A DNA stretch of 45,219 nucleotides from Verrucomicrobiota bacterium (GCA_030625775.1 DAOUQC010000036.1:1-45219), one strand, 5' to 3'. Shown: positions 16,811-25,661, counted from the first letter of the stretch. Made by a program: numbers and translations. The notes: generated by a model not told the origin, from the letters alone.

Positions 16811-18466
16811 ATGAAATCCGCCCTGCAACTTGATCCCCGCGACAATATCGCCGTCGCTTTGACTGATTTATCTTCAGGTGATTCCGTCACACTGAATGAC
16901 AAATCCATCAACATTACCGAAACTGTTCCCGCCAAGCATAAACTGGCGATGCGTGATTTTGCAATCGATGAGATCGCTATACAATACGGGGTCACCGTGG
17001 GAAAAATAACCCAACCCGTTGCCAAAGGAGGACGCCTGACCACTGACAACCTCGTTCATCTCTCCGACAAATTCGCTGCAGATCAGCGCTCCGAAAGTAC
17101 AGATGCCTGGACTCCTCCCGACATTACTCAATGGCAGGATCGAAGCTTTGAGGGCTATCACCGCAGTGATGGCTCTGTCGGAACCAGCAACCACTGGATC
17201 GTTGTGCCACTGGTCTTCTGTGAAAACCGCAATATAGAAGTCATGCGCGAAGCCTTCGAGAAAAATCTCGGTTATGCACGCGCAGGTAAATACGAAAGCT
17301 TTGCCGCTAAACTTGTCGACCTGCAACGCTCTGGTGCTGACCGCAAAGCCCTGCTTGCAGCCGAACTGGATAGCAAAAATGATTCAATACCCGATCGACT
17401 TTTCCCCAACATCGACGGTGTGCAATTCCTCACCCACGCCCTGGGCTGCGGCGGCACCCGTGCCGATGCACAAACTCTCTGCGGGCTGCTCGCTGGATAC
17501 ATGACCCATCCGAATGTCGCCGGAGTCACGGTACTCAGCCTGGGATGTCAAAACGCCCAGATCGAAACCCTGCAAGAGGAACTCGCCAAACGCACGCCAA
17601 ACTTTGACAAAAGCCTGCTCATCTTCGAACAGCAACAGTGGCCTTCCGAACAGGCCATGTTAACTGCCGCGATGCGTGAAACTTTTGCCGGTCTTGTCGA
17701 AGCCAACAAAATTGAACGCCAACCTGCACCACTTTCCAAACTCGTTCTCGGTGTCGAGTGTGGAGGCTCTGACGGTTTTTCCGGCATCTCCGCCAATCCA
17801 CTGATCGGTCAGGTTTCAGATCTGCTCGTCGCCCTCGAGGGAGCCGTTATTCTCGCCGAGTTTCCCGAGCTCTGCGGCGTTGAGCAGAATCTTCTCAATC
17901 GCTGCGTCAATGACATCACAGCTCAACGCTTTGCCACTTTGATGGAAGCCTACGCTACCCGTGCAGAAGCGTCCGGTGCCGGTTTTGACCAGAACCCCTC
18001 ACCCGGCAATATCCGTGACGGCCTCACCACCGATGCCATCAAGTCAGCCGGTGCAGCCAAAAAAGGCGGCACCTCCCCGGTCGTTGATGTGCTCGACTAT
18101 CCTGAGCAAGTCACCCAAGCCGGGCTCAATCTGCTCTGTACCCCCGGCGGGGATGTTGAGTCCACCACCGCCATGGCTGGTGCCCACGCCAATATGATGG
18201 TGTTCTCAACCGGCCTCGGAACACCCACTGGAAACCCTGTGTGTCCCGTTCTCAAAATTTCCACCAATACATCCCTCGCACAACGCATGTCAGACATTAT
18301 CGACTTTGATGCCGGCCCCATCATCGACGGACGAGCACCCATTGAAAGCCTGGCTGACGACCTGCTCAATCTGATCATCGAAGTCGCCTCAGGCCGTGCG
18401 CAAAGCAAAGCCCAGCAGCTCGGCCAGAAAGATTTCCTCCCTTGGAAACGCGACGTCTCTTTGTAG
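16811..18466 (+). CDS. UxaA-family sugar-acid dehydratase (altronate/galactarate dehydratase type)
   Basis: A 551-residue iron-dependent dehydratase of the UxaA/GarD family, which removes water from a sugar acid to give a 2-keto-3-deoxy acid. An SAF domain occupies about residues 1-90. The catalytic region follows with conserved cysteines in HALGCGGTRADAQTLCG, LSLGCQN, LGVECGGSDGFSG and LCTPGGDVESTT, plus the C-terminal GNPVCPVLKISTN. The ATG at 16811 is chosen over a TTG at 16790. FAH hydrolase follows after 81 bp and an SDR is divergent. This combination resembles the non-phosphorylative route for L-fucose or related sugars, where the substrate would be L-fuconate; altronate is an alternative. 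Confidence 0.92.
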   Translation: MKSALQLDPRDNIAVALTDLSSGDSVTLNDKSINITETVPAKHKLAMRDFAIDEIAIQYGVTVGKITQPVAKGGRLTTDNLVHLSDKFAADQRSESTDAWTPPDITQWQDRSFEGYHRSDGSVGTSNHWIVVPLVFCENRNIEVMREAFEKNLGYARAGKYESFAAKLVDLQRSGADRKALLAAELDSKNDSIPDRLFPNIDGVQFLTHALGCGGTRADAQTLCGLLAGYMTHPNVAGVTVLSLGCQNAQIETLQEELAKRTPNFDKSLLIFEQQQWPSEQAMLTAAMRETFAGLVEANKIERQPAPLSKLVLGVECGGSDGFSGISANPLIGQVSDLLVALEGAVILAEFPELCGVEQNLLNRCVNDITAQRFATLMEAYATRAEASGAGFDQNPSPGNIRDGLTTDAIKSAGAAKKGGTSPVVDVLDYPEQVTQAGLNLLCTPGGDVESTTAMAGAHANMMVFSTGLGTPTGNPVCPVLKISTNTSLAQRMSDIIDFDAGPIIDGRAPIESLADDLLNLIIEVASGRAQSKAQQLGQKDFLPWKRDVSL

Positions 18467-18547
18467 ATGTCATTTGAACATCACTCTGATCTCTGCTTAC
18501 ATCCCTTCACAGACATAAGCGTTTAAAAATATAAAATCCCACTGCAC

Positions 18548-19414
18548 ATGAAACTCATTCGCCACGGACAAACCGGACAGGAAAAACCAGGCCTTCAACT
18601 CGATGCTGACGGTGAACAGCGCATCGACGCCTCCGCATTTGGCCAGGACTACGACGAAGCCTTTTTTGCTGACCCATCCAATCTCGACCGATTGAAAGAA
18701 TGGGCAGCTGCCAATGCGGACTCTGCCCCACGCCTCACCCCAGATGTTCGCCTCGGGCCACCCGTATCCCGTCCGGGCAAAATCGTCTGCATCGGCCTGA
18801 ATTTCAGTGATCATGCCAAGGAAACCGGTCAGGACTGCCCCAGCGAACCCATCATTTTTTTCAAAGCAACCACGGCGCTCTGTGGTCCCAACGACAATTT
18901 GACCATTCCTAAAAATGCGACCAAGACCGACTGGGAAGTTGAACTCGCATTTGTTATCGGCAAAAAAACATCCTATGTCGAAGAAGCCGACGCCCTGGAT
19001 CACGTCGCTGGATACGTTCTCCACAATGACTATTCCGAACGTGCCTTCCAAATCGAACGCGGCGGGCAGTGGGTCAAAGGCAAGTCCTGCGATACCTTCG
19101 CTCCACTCGGACCCTTCATTGCCACCCAGGATGAAATCGGAGACGTTGATAATCTGCGCATGTGGCTCACGGTGAATGGCGAAAGCAGACAAGAGGGAAA
19201 CTCCAGCACCATGATTTTCAACATTCCCACCATCATCAGCTACCTCAGCCAGTTCATGACCCTGATGCCCGGTGATGTCGTCACCACCGGAACCCCTCCC
19301 GGCGTTGGCATGGGAATGAATCCACAACAATGGATTCAACCCGGTGACGTGATCGAACTTGGTATTGATGGACTCGGCTCATCAAAGCAGACTGCAGAGG
19401 TGTGGTCGGACTAA
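18548..19414 (+). CDS. Fumarylacetoacetate hydrolase family protein (2,4-diketo-3-deoxy sugar-acid hydrolase-like)
   Basis: A 288-residue FAH-fold enzyme. The fold starts near residue 75 (GKIVCIGLNFSDHAKE). Metal-binding acidic residues are in WEVELAFVIGKK, and the conserved FAPLGPF and VVTTGTPPGVG loops are present. FAH proteins hydrolyse carbon-carbon bonds in 2,4-diketo acids. Next to a UxaA dehydratase and an SDR it fits 2,4-diketo-3-deoxy-L-fuconate hydrolase (yielding pyruvate and lactate) better than tyrosine breakdown; this is inference. The stop overlaps the convergent kinase gene by 4 bp. Confidence 0.9.
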   Translation: MKLIRHGQTGQEKPGLQLDADGEQRIDASAFGQDYDEAFFADPSNLDRLKEWAAANADSAPRLTPDVRLGPPVSRPGKIVCIGLNFSDHAKETGQDCPSEPIIFFKATTALCGPNDNLTIPKNATKTDWEVELAFVIGKKTSYVEEADALDHVAGYVLHNDYSERAFQIERGGQWVKGKSCDTFAPLGPFIATQDEIGDVDNLRMWLTVNGESRQEGNSSTMIFNIPTIISYLSQFMTLMPGDVVTTGTPPGVGMGMNPQQWIQPGDVIELGIDGLGSSKQTAEVWSD

Positions 19415-20331
19415 TTTCCAACTGAGCTCGCGCTGGCTTTGGCCGTCTTGAATTTTGCTATCAGTTGCTCTTCGATTTGGTCGAGGTCGGCTCTGATCAT
19501 CGTTGCAGAACCGTAACGATGATCAGGATTGGCCTGCATGGCTTTTTCCACAATATCGTCCACTCTCGGATCTAAATCTGCGTTCAATTCGCTGGGCATT
19601 TTGAAACAACCTTGCGGCATGTTGCCTGTCAGCATTTTATAAAGTATGACCCCTACCGAATAGAGATCCACCCGATGATCCGCCTGCGCCTTCCCCTTTG
19701 AATCAAATAACTCAGGAGCCATGAAATAAGGCGTCCCCATTGCATATTTTTCCGAATCAACAACAACCGTGCTTTCGCTTTGATCGAAGCGCTTCAGTAA
19801 ACCAAAATCAGTCACCTTCACTCTCCCCTCCCGATTGATCAATATGTTAGCCGGTTTGACATCTCGATGAACAATACCGTGGCTGTGTGCGTAGGCCAGA
19901 GCATCCAATACATGCGCTATCACGGCAAGGGCTACCTCTTGAGATAACTTCCCCCCATAAAGCTGTATATACTCATGGATGTCCATTCCGTTGACATACT
20001 CCATCACCAAATAAAAATGACCATCGTCGGTTTCTCCAAAATCGAATACCGAAACGATCGACGGGTGGTCAAATTTGGCCATTGTCCAGGCCTCTTGTTT
20101 GAATCGGGCTACGATGAGCTCGTCTTCTTCACTCTGCTCGGCATGATCACAAAGGACCTTGATAGCAACGTCACGTTTCAATTTAATCTGATGCCCCTTA
20201 TACACCGCCCCCATTCCCCCGTGACCGATAATACCAGAAATTTGATACTGGGGAAGCATGCGATACAGCTCAGCAACTGTAGGCAACTTCCACCGAGCCC
20301 TCCTGGGAGAGCCTGGGCAGCTTGCAGTCAT
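19411..20331 (-). CDS. Ser/Thr protein kinase, soluble (Hanks type)
   Basis: A 306-residue Hanks-type kinase with an almost bare catalytic domain. The glycine loop GHGGMG is at residues 36-41, the ATP lysine at Lys58 in VAIKVL, the catalytic loop HRDVKPAN has Asp157, DFG at 175-177 reads DFGLLK, and MAPE follows. The C-terminal tail is short and has no membrane segment, unlike the paralogue at 23.7-25.1 kb. The N-terminus before the kinase (VAELYRMLPQYQISGIIG) closely matches that paralogue. The ATG at 20331 is preferred to a TTG at 20364. It converges on the FAH gene and is divergent from a sulfatase. Substrates are unknown. Confidence 0.92.
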   Translation of the reverse strand: MTASCPGSPRRARWKLPTVAELYRMLPQYQISGIIGHGGMGAVYKGHQIKLKRDVAIKVLCDHAEQSEEDELIVARFKQEAWTMAKFDHPSIVSVFDFGETDDGHFYLVMEYVNGMDIHEYIQLYGGKLSQEVALAVIAHVLDALAYAHSHGIVHRDVKPANILINREGRVKVTDFGLLKRFDQSESTVVVDSEKYAMGTPYFMAPELFDSKGKAQADHRVDLYSVGVILYKMLTGNMPQGCFKMPSELNADLDPRVDDIVEKAMQANPDHRYGSATMIRADLDQIEEQLIAKFKTAKASASSVGN

Positions 20332-20485
20332 TAGGATTATTATGGTTGAATAAATTTCTACCAAATTTAACCGTAATAAAATACACAGCTTGATGTCTAG
20401 TATTAAAAGAACAATATATTATAAAATAAAAATCGGGTGACATGGCTACAAGATTTAACGCCCCATCCCAGCTTCCCCTAAAAAA

Positions 20486-22135
20486 ATGATGCCACGCCAT
20501 TTCCCATTACCCCCCTACTTCGGATCTCTCAAAAATCTGGTTATTACGGTTTTAGTCTGTTTATTCAGTTATAATGGTAAAGCAGCGCCACCCAACATCC
20601 TCTTCATCGTTGCCGATGATTTAGGCTACAGCGACCTCGGCTGCTACGGAGGTGAAATCGATACACCGCATCTTGATGCTCTCGCCAAGGGCGGCATTCG
20701 CCTGACGCAGTTTTACACTATGGGACGTTGTTGCCCTTCACGAGCAAGCATCCTGACTGGACAATATCCGCATCGGATCGGACTCGGCCACATGACCCAG
20801 GACATCAAGCAACCGGGATACCGCGGACAGGTGTCAGACCAGGCTCAGACCATTGCCCAGGCCCTCAAGCCAGCCGGTTACCGCTCTTTCATTGCTGGCA
20901 AGTGGCACCTTGGAACTCCTGATCCCACCCAACACGGATTCGAAGAGTTTTATGGCACCCTGACCAGCGCCAAGCGTTTCTTCGATCCAAATCACCTCAT
21001 CCGCCTTCCCCAAGGTCGGAAAAAAATCGAATACCCCGAAGGTGACTTTTACGCTACCGACGCAGTCACCGATCATGCACTCAGCTTTCTCAAACAAACC
21101 GACGCAACACCGGACCAACCGTGGTTTCTTTACCTCGCATACAACGCGCCGCATTTCCCTCTGCATGCACGACCCGAGGACATCGCCAAATACAAAGACC
21201 GCTTTCACGACGGCTGGGACACCTTGCGAACAAAACGTCTCGATCGAATGAAAAAACTCGGCATCATTGCCAAGGAAACCTGTCTCACTCCACGCTCCCC
21301 TTACTGGAATTACGGAGAGAGCAAAACCGGCACCAATCCAGCCTGGGATTCACTGCCGAAAAATCGGCGCATCGACCTGGCCCGGCGTATGGCCATTTAC
21401 GCCGCCATGGTCGACCGTATGGATCAGCAAATCGGACGAATCATTGCCAATCTGAAAGCCCGTGGTGAGCTCGACAATACCCTCATCGTTTTCCTTTCCG
21501 ACAACGGCGCTTGTGCCGAATGGGATCCGAGAGGATTCGACATCAAGTCCAGCAACCAGAACATCCAGCACAACAAAAATGGTCTCGATAAAATGGGTGG
21601 TCCAGACACTTTCCACAGTGCAGGTTCAGGATGGGCCAACGCCTCCAACACCCCATGGAGACTCTACAAACATTTCAGTCATGAAGGCGGAATCAATTCC
21701 CCCTGCATCGTTCACTGGCCTGCTGGTCTCGCTGATCACGCAGGAAAAATCGACCACCAACCCGCTCACATCATTGACTTAATGCAAACGGCCATCATCG
21801 TCTCCGGCAGCAAATACTCAGGTACCCTCGACTTGCCCGGCACTGATTTGATTGCCCAGTTAAAAAATAACAACCCACAAAATCGTACGCTTTATTTCGA
21901 GCACGAGGGCAACCGCGCCATCCGCTCGGGTGATTGGAAACTGGTATCTTTAAGAGACCAACCGTGGGAACTTTATGATTTCAAAACTACCCGAACCGAA
22001 TTGAAAAATCTGGCCAACGAGTACCCGGCAATCGTCAAAAACCTCAGTAAACAATGGAAAACCTGGGCAAAAAAAAATCAGGTGAGCCCACTTCCCCGTG
22101 ATTATCAGGTTGATTATTTACGAGCTCTAAAATAA
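20486..22135 (+). CDS. Secreted sulfatase (type I, CCPSR active site)
   Basis: A 549-residue exported sulfatase. The signal peptide is near residues 14-33 (LVITVLVCLFSYNGKA). IVADDLGYSD supplies metal ligands. The active-site motif is C82-C-P-S-R-A-S-I-L-T-G with the formylglycine cysteine at 82. GKWHLG and LSDNGAC follow, although here the usual DNG-proline segment reads DNGAC. It is about 70 residues longer than the other two sulfatases, mostly through inserts at 165-290. It likely desulfates a polysaccharide; the neighbouring sugar-acid pathway makes fucose-containing glycans one candidate (inference). Tandem hairpins follow the stop. Confidence 0.92.
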   Translation: MMPRHFPLPPYFGSLKNLVITVLVCLFSYNGKAAPPNILFIVADDLGYSDLGCYGGEIDTPHLDALAKGGIRLTQFYTMGRCCPSRASILTGQYPHRIGLGHMTQDIKQPGYRGQVSDQAQTIAQALKPAGYRSFIAGKWHLGTPDPTQHGFEEFYGTLTSAKRFFDPNHLIRLPQGRKKIEYPEGDFYATDAVTDHALSFLKQTDATPDQPWFLYLAYNAPHFPLHARPEDIAKYKDRFHDGWDTLRTKRLDRMKKLGIIAKETCLTPRSPYWNYGESKTGTNPAWDSLPKNRRIDLARRMAIYAAMVDRMDQQIGRIIANLKARGELDNTLIVFLSDNGACAEWDPRGFDIKSSNQNIQHNKNGLDKMGGPDTFHSAGSGWANASNTPWRLYKHFSHEGGINSPCIVHWPAGLADHAGKIDHQPAHIIDLMQTAIIVSGSKYSGTLDLPGTDLIAQLKNNNPQNRTLYFEHEGNRAIRSGDWKLVSLRDQPWELYDFKTTRTELKNLANEYPAIVKNLSKQWKTWAKKNQVSPLPRDYQVDYLRALK

Positions 22136-22166
22136 ACAAACCGAGCGGGATACAAAAAAGTTGTAG

Positions 22167-22201
22167 GACAAATTTCCATATTTGTCGGTGTGGTTTACAC
22201 C
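22167..22201. repeat. Tandem hairpins after sulfatase gene
   Basis: GACAAAT/ATTTGTC (7-bp stem, 6-nt loop, 22167-22186) directly followed by GGTGT/ACACC (5-bp stem, 22187-22201). There is no T tract, so it may be an intergenic hairpin repeat that also acts as a terminator or mRNA stabiliser. Confidence 0.5.
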
Positions 22202-22281
22202 TCTCTCAAATGGCAGAACCTGAACCCGGCTGCCCCAGAGTCAGCTCGAGGAAATACTTCTCCACCCACTGATTTAACAAT

Positions 22282-22378
22282 CACTGCTCCAAGCTTCAGC
22301 AAAAGCAGTTTTTTAAAATCTCACAATTCCTTATTGTCCACCATCACCAGATCGGAAACTAGCGCTCAAACGGCGGAG
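22282..22378 (-). pseudogene. Remnant of a second cyclic-nucleotide-binding gene (3' end only)
   Basis: This stretch aligns end to end, with small indels, to the last 90 or so bases of the cNMP-binding gene at 25.69-25.78 kb. Shared blocks are AAGCTTC, CAATTCCTT, GTCCAC, CCAGAT and GCGCTCAAACGGCGG. On the minus strand it would encode the RRLSA-to-end tail. The reading frame is broken by indels and the stop codon is changed. Similarity ends at about 22378. A 96-residue plus-strand frame covering the same bases is an artefact. Confidence 0.75.
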
Positions 22379-22406
22379 ACTGCAGGGTTCCAGTTTCAAC
22401 CTAACC

Positions 22407-22463
22407 CTGTTATTTGCTGGTATCAGTTAAAATTTGCATTTTCGGGGACCGCCCTTTTTCTAG
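22407..22463. repeat. Diverged direct repeat, left copy
   Basis: Starts CTGTTA, then ATCAG, AAATTTGC, TTTTC and TTTTC-TAG blocks that recur in the same order at 23581-23640. It flanks the decayed protease/oxidoreductase segment. Confidence 0.55.
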
Positions 22464-22496
22464 GCTCATTGAAAAAATAGAAATTCGGATCCCGTC

Positions 22497-23465
22497 TTGC
22501 TTGTGATATCGTTAGGTGTGATTTGTTGCCTTCGCCACCTTTCTCGTTTGGGATTGATTCTGCCCGCGCTCTCCAGCCTGGTCTTTATTTCAGCCAATGT
22601 GAAAGCACAACACGTGCTTAAGCCCATGCCCGCCAAGCAATGGTTCGGCAACTACCAGTCTTATCTGAAACAGGCCGTGCTCACAAAAAAAACCGCCTAC
22701 AGTCACTTCCAATTCGGTCAGTAGGCCTGGGATAACGGGCTCGAAGATGAAGCATGGGAGCAGTGGGTGCTGGCACTTCGTATCGATCCCGATCACAGCA
22801 CCACTCGCAAAGCAACGGGATACTCGAGAAAAAGCGATGAAGTGAACTGGACTCGCTCCGGTGAAATCAATCAAAAATGGATAAACTCCCTGCAAGCCAA
22901 CAAGCAGGCTCTATCACTGAGTATCACGATTGAAGATGATGCCGATGCTGTTTTTATTGAAGAATATCAATGGCGTCTGCAACGATTGAATCGCTTCATC
23001 TGGCAAATCACAGAAGGCCAGACTTACATCAAGGACATCCATATTCGGGACAAAACTCCGGGCGACTCCAACTCTTCTCTCCATAGGATTGTTATTCCTA
23101 AGGGACAATTAACCATTCCGGTTATGGAAGGAGGGGGCGCCTTGTGTAAAAACTCCGGACGTCCTGATTGGCAAGTAATCAGCGGAGGGCGCTGTTACGT
23201 TAGAATCCTGGCTCATGAAATTTGTCATGGCCTGTTCGGTGTGCCGAATGAACGGCACGGCTGTTATTGCCTCATGCAAGGGGGGCTTTACGGAATCAAA
23301 ACCAAGGACCTGGTTCTTTGTGATAGTCGTTCCCACCGGCCGGCACCCATTACACCAACATCCTGTTGGGACACCATTCTAAAACGTTACTCTGGAATGA
23401 AACACCCGAACACTGAAAGATTCGGCCGTGCCCCGGAAACACTGATCACTGTCACCGACCATTAA
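22497..23465 (+). pseudogene. Exported metalloprotease-like gene interrupted by an in-frame TAG
   Basis: One reading frame is broken once, by TAG at 22722-22724. Before it, residues 1-75 form a signal-peptide-like hydrophobic start (LGLILPALSSLVFISANVKA) and a short helical stretch. After it, 246 residues continue without another stop, beginning AWDNGLEDEAWEQWVLAL, which looks like uninterrupted helical-repeat sequence. The C-terminal half has HEICHGLFGVPNE, a zinc-protease HExxH motif with metzincin-like spacing. The start is TTG 22497 or GTG 22503. The stop is one transition away from TGG (Trp). It could also be a recent nonsense mutation or a sequencing error. It sits between diverged direct repeats. 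Confidence 0.68.
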
Positions 23466-23497
23466 CCCCCCTTCGACAATTTCAATCCTCCCCCTCC

Positions 23498-23575
23498 ATG
23501 AAAAACACTACGACATCATTGTCATCGGAGTCGGTGCTATGGCACTGCGGCTTGTAGCCATCTGAGCAAACATCG
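23498..23575 (+). pseudogene. Remnant of the N-terminus of an FAD-dependent oxidoreductase
   Basis: In one frame the bases from 23503 read KHYDIIVIGVGAM; shifting by one base at about 23541 continues as GTAACSHLSKHR. Together they match the FAD/NAD-binding beta-alpha-beta start of DAO-family enzymes such as monomeric sarcosine oxidase. A nearby ATG at 23498 is out of frame with it by one base. At least two single-base indels are needed, and nothing of the remaining enzyme follows. Only the first 25-35 codons survive. Confidence 0.62.
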
Positions 23576-23580
23576 CTAGC

Positions 23581-23640
23581 CTGTTAAAATACTGGGCATC
23601 AGCTCAAATTTGCGTTTTCTAGAACTGACCCTTTTCATAG
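23581..23640. repeat. Diverged direct repeat, right copy
   Basis: Same order of blocks as 22407-22463 (CTGTTA, ATCAG, AAATTTGC, TTTTC, CTTTTC-TAG). By eye about two thirds or more of the positions match. Together the copies bound a 1.1-kb decayed segment. They may be ends of a lost insertion sequence. Confidence 0.55.
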
Positions 23641-23723
23641 ATTTCAGATTACTACTGTCCAAAACAACTTGGAATCCTCTAAATCTATGTTAAGCAAATC
23701 GTAAAAGATGGGAATGAGGATTA

Positions 23724-25100
23724 CTAATTCGTAATTAGCTTAGCCGTTAGGATAGAGTCCCCATGTGGCCATGACATTTCCTTCAAATTTTCATTTAGCG
23801 TTGCTATTATTTTGAAATCATAGCCTAATTCAACTTGCCGTCCTTCAATGCTCAATAGCTTCCAGTCATGAGTTTTTGGCAAAAATTCTCTTCCATCACT
23901 TCCTGTAAAACTAAGCATGAATGTATTTTTTTCGAATTTCATCGCTGTTCTTCCCCCGGAGTCCTTGTAATCCCACTCTGTCCCAATCAGATAAGCATCT
24001 GTGAATTCAGGCTTGGAATTTCCACCCTCATCATTTGGCATAAAAACTTTCGCAAGACCAATCACCGCTAATAAGGCTACAATTCCAACACCCATATAAA
24101 GTGCGATTTTTGATTTTCCCTTCTCTGCCTGTTTGGGATCTTTCTTCACAACTACACCGTCATTCTCAGGTAAAATTAGTTTTTTTACCAGTGCTGGAGC
24201 CGCTTCTTGCTCCGCGTCAACTTTGATCTGTGTAATTGGCTGACTGATGATTTGGTCAATGTCCGCCCGAATTTCAGTCGCGGAGCCATAGCGATATTCA
24301 GGATCAGACTCGATCGCCTTCTCTACAATGTCGTCCAGCCTTGGGTCCAGTTCCGAAAATAACTGGCTAGGCATCTTGAAACTCTCTCTCGGCAGTTTGC
24401 CTGTCAGCATTCGATACAGCATGACTCCTACCGCATAGAGATCGGCTCTATGATCGACCGTTTTCCCGGATATCAATGCTTCTGGCGCAACAAAATCTGG
24501 CGTACCAACCGTTGTATCTGTCCTGGTCAAGGATGGCATGGACTCATCCACTGCATCCCCATATTTCTTTGCCAAACCGAAGTCCGCAATTTTCACCCGA
24601 CCATCTTGATTGAGTAGAATATTGGCTGGTTTGATATCGCGATGAATGATGCCTTTGCTGTGTGCATAACCAAGGGCATCAAGAACATGCGAAGTAATTG
24701 AGAGAGCATCTTGCTGGGATAATTTACCGCCATGACTTTGGATGTATTGATGGATATCCATTCCATCAATGAATTCCATCACGAAATAGAATTGTCCGTC
24801 TGGAGTCTGCCCGAAATCAATCACGTGCACGATGGCAGGATGATCAAGTTGAGCCATTGCCTTAGCTTCCTGCTTAAAACGTTCGGCAAAATTAAAGTCA
24901 TCCTCGTTTTCTGAAGCTACGTCACCAAGAATCTTAATAGCAACATTCCGCTCGAGATTAGCTTGCCTCCCTTTGTAAACTGCACCCATGCCTCCAACTC
25001 CGAGCAAAGCCGAAATTTCGTAATGAGGAAGCAATCGGTGGAGTTTTTCCAGAGAAGGCGGTTCCCAGTCAGCCGGAGATGGTGATGATAGCGAAGGCAT
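23724..25100 (-). CDS. Membrane-anchored Ser/Thr protein kinase with external domain
   Basis: A 458-residue Hanks-type kinase. GVGGMG is at residues 34-39, Lys56 in VAIKIL, Asp155 in HRDIKPAN, Asp173 in DFGLAKK, and APEAL follows. After a charged linker, a single membrane helix spans about 332-353 (ALYMGVGIVALLAVIGLAKV). The last 95 residues lie outside the cytoplasm and look like a small beta-rich sensor (IGTEWDYKD, LPKTHDWKLLSIEGRQVELG). This is the classical bacterial receptor-kinase layout. Close paralogue of the soluble kinase at 19.4-20.3 kb, sharing even the pre-kinase helix. ATG at 25100. Ligand and targets are unknown. Confidence 0.92.
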   Translation of the reverse strand: MPSLSSPSPADWEPPSLEKLHRLLPHYEISALLGVGGMGAVYKGRQANLERNVAIKILGDVASENEDDFNFAERFKQEAKAMAQLDHPAIVHVIDFGQTPDGQFYFVMEFIDGMDIHQYIQSHGGKLSQQDALSITSHVLDALGYAHSKGIIHRDIKPANILLNQDGRVKIADFGLAKKYGDAVDESMPSLTRTDTTVGTPDFVAPEALISGKTVDHRADLYAVGVMLYRMLTGKLPRESFKMPSQLFSELDPRLDDIVEKAIESDPEYRYGSATEIRADIDQIISQPITQIKVDAEQEAAPALVKKLILPENDGVVVKKDPKQAEKGKSKIALYMGVGIVALLAVIGLAKVFMPNDEGGNSKPEFTDAYLIGTEWDYKDSGGRTAMKFEKNTFMLSFTGSDGREFLPKTHDWKLLSIEGRQVELGYDFKIIATLNENLKEMSWPHGDSILTAKLITN

Positions 25101-25207
25101 TTAGGAAAGTAGGGAATAGTAATATTCGCTCAAAATTTACTTTATTGTAAACGCCTGGTTAATTCCAGTAAGCTTTGAGTTATTTTGATTTCAAGTTGAG
25201 TGTCCGT

Positions 25208-25480
25208 CTAGAGTGAGTTTCTGCAGCCCCCCTTTTTGTTTTTTACGTTTTGCGTGGTAGCCTTCAGGAAAAGGCTCTCGCCGTTGGTCTCGATAATTTG
25301 AACCCGGCAGGTCAGCCGATCAAGCATTCGCTGCCCATCACCCCGGTCCACTGCATTGGCGGTGAGGACCAGGCTGCAGCGTTCGTTAGCCCGGCTGACA
25401 ACCTCATAGAGTAGTTTCCGCTAGCTTTCGAGAACGGCTACGTAACCCGGCTCATCAAGGGTGACCAGGTCGTAGCAGGG
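25208..25480 (-). pseudogene. IS21-family istB ATPase remnant (C-terminal part)
   Basis: Read leftward from about 25480 the frame gives YDLVTLDEPGYVAVLES, a TAG at 25423-25421, then RKLLYEVVSRANERCSLVLT and DGQRMLDRLTCRVQIIETNG, ending at the TAG at 25208. This is the Walker B strand, sensor region and C-terminal LLDRLTH-x-HILEMNGES-like motif of IstB, the ATP-binding transposition helper of IS21 elements. The N-terminal P-loop half and istA are missing, and the internal stop shows decay. Confidence 0.75.
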
Positions 25481-25661
25481 ATCCTCAAAAACGAACATTT
25501 TTTTGAAAATAATCAGCTCAATCTCTCCACAATTTTTCTTATTTTTTACTCTCCCTGTTTTGTTAGAGCTCATTCCAGCCGCGGTCGTCACACAGTTGTA
25601 GCTCCCCATAGCTAACTTTTCTGTAAACCATTCAAGGCTCACTGTGCATACCCCCCGCTAC

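Noticed and set aside
18497-19339. 280-residue minus-strand frame opposite the FAH gene
   Set aside because: Mirror frame of a conserved enzyme; its predicted product matches no family I recognise.
22190-22480. 96-residue plus-strand frame after the sulfatase
   Set aside because: It overlaps the minus-strand fossil of the cNMP-binding gene and a direct repeat; no protein-like composition or start signal.
22722-22724. TAG read as pyrrolysine or programmed read-through
   Set aside because: No pyl genes or other support here, and neighbouring DNA is clearly decaying; nonsense mutation is simpler.
25421-25642. 73-residue minus-strand frame as an intact gene
   Set aside because: Its C-terminal third is the IstB fossil; the N-terminal part is AT-rich sequence with no family resemblance.
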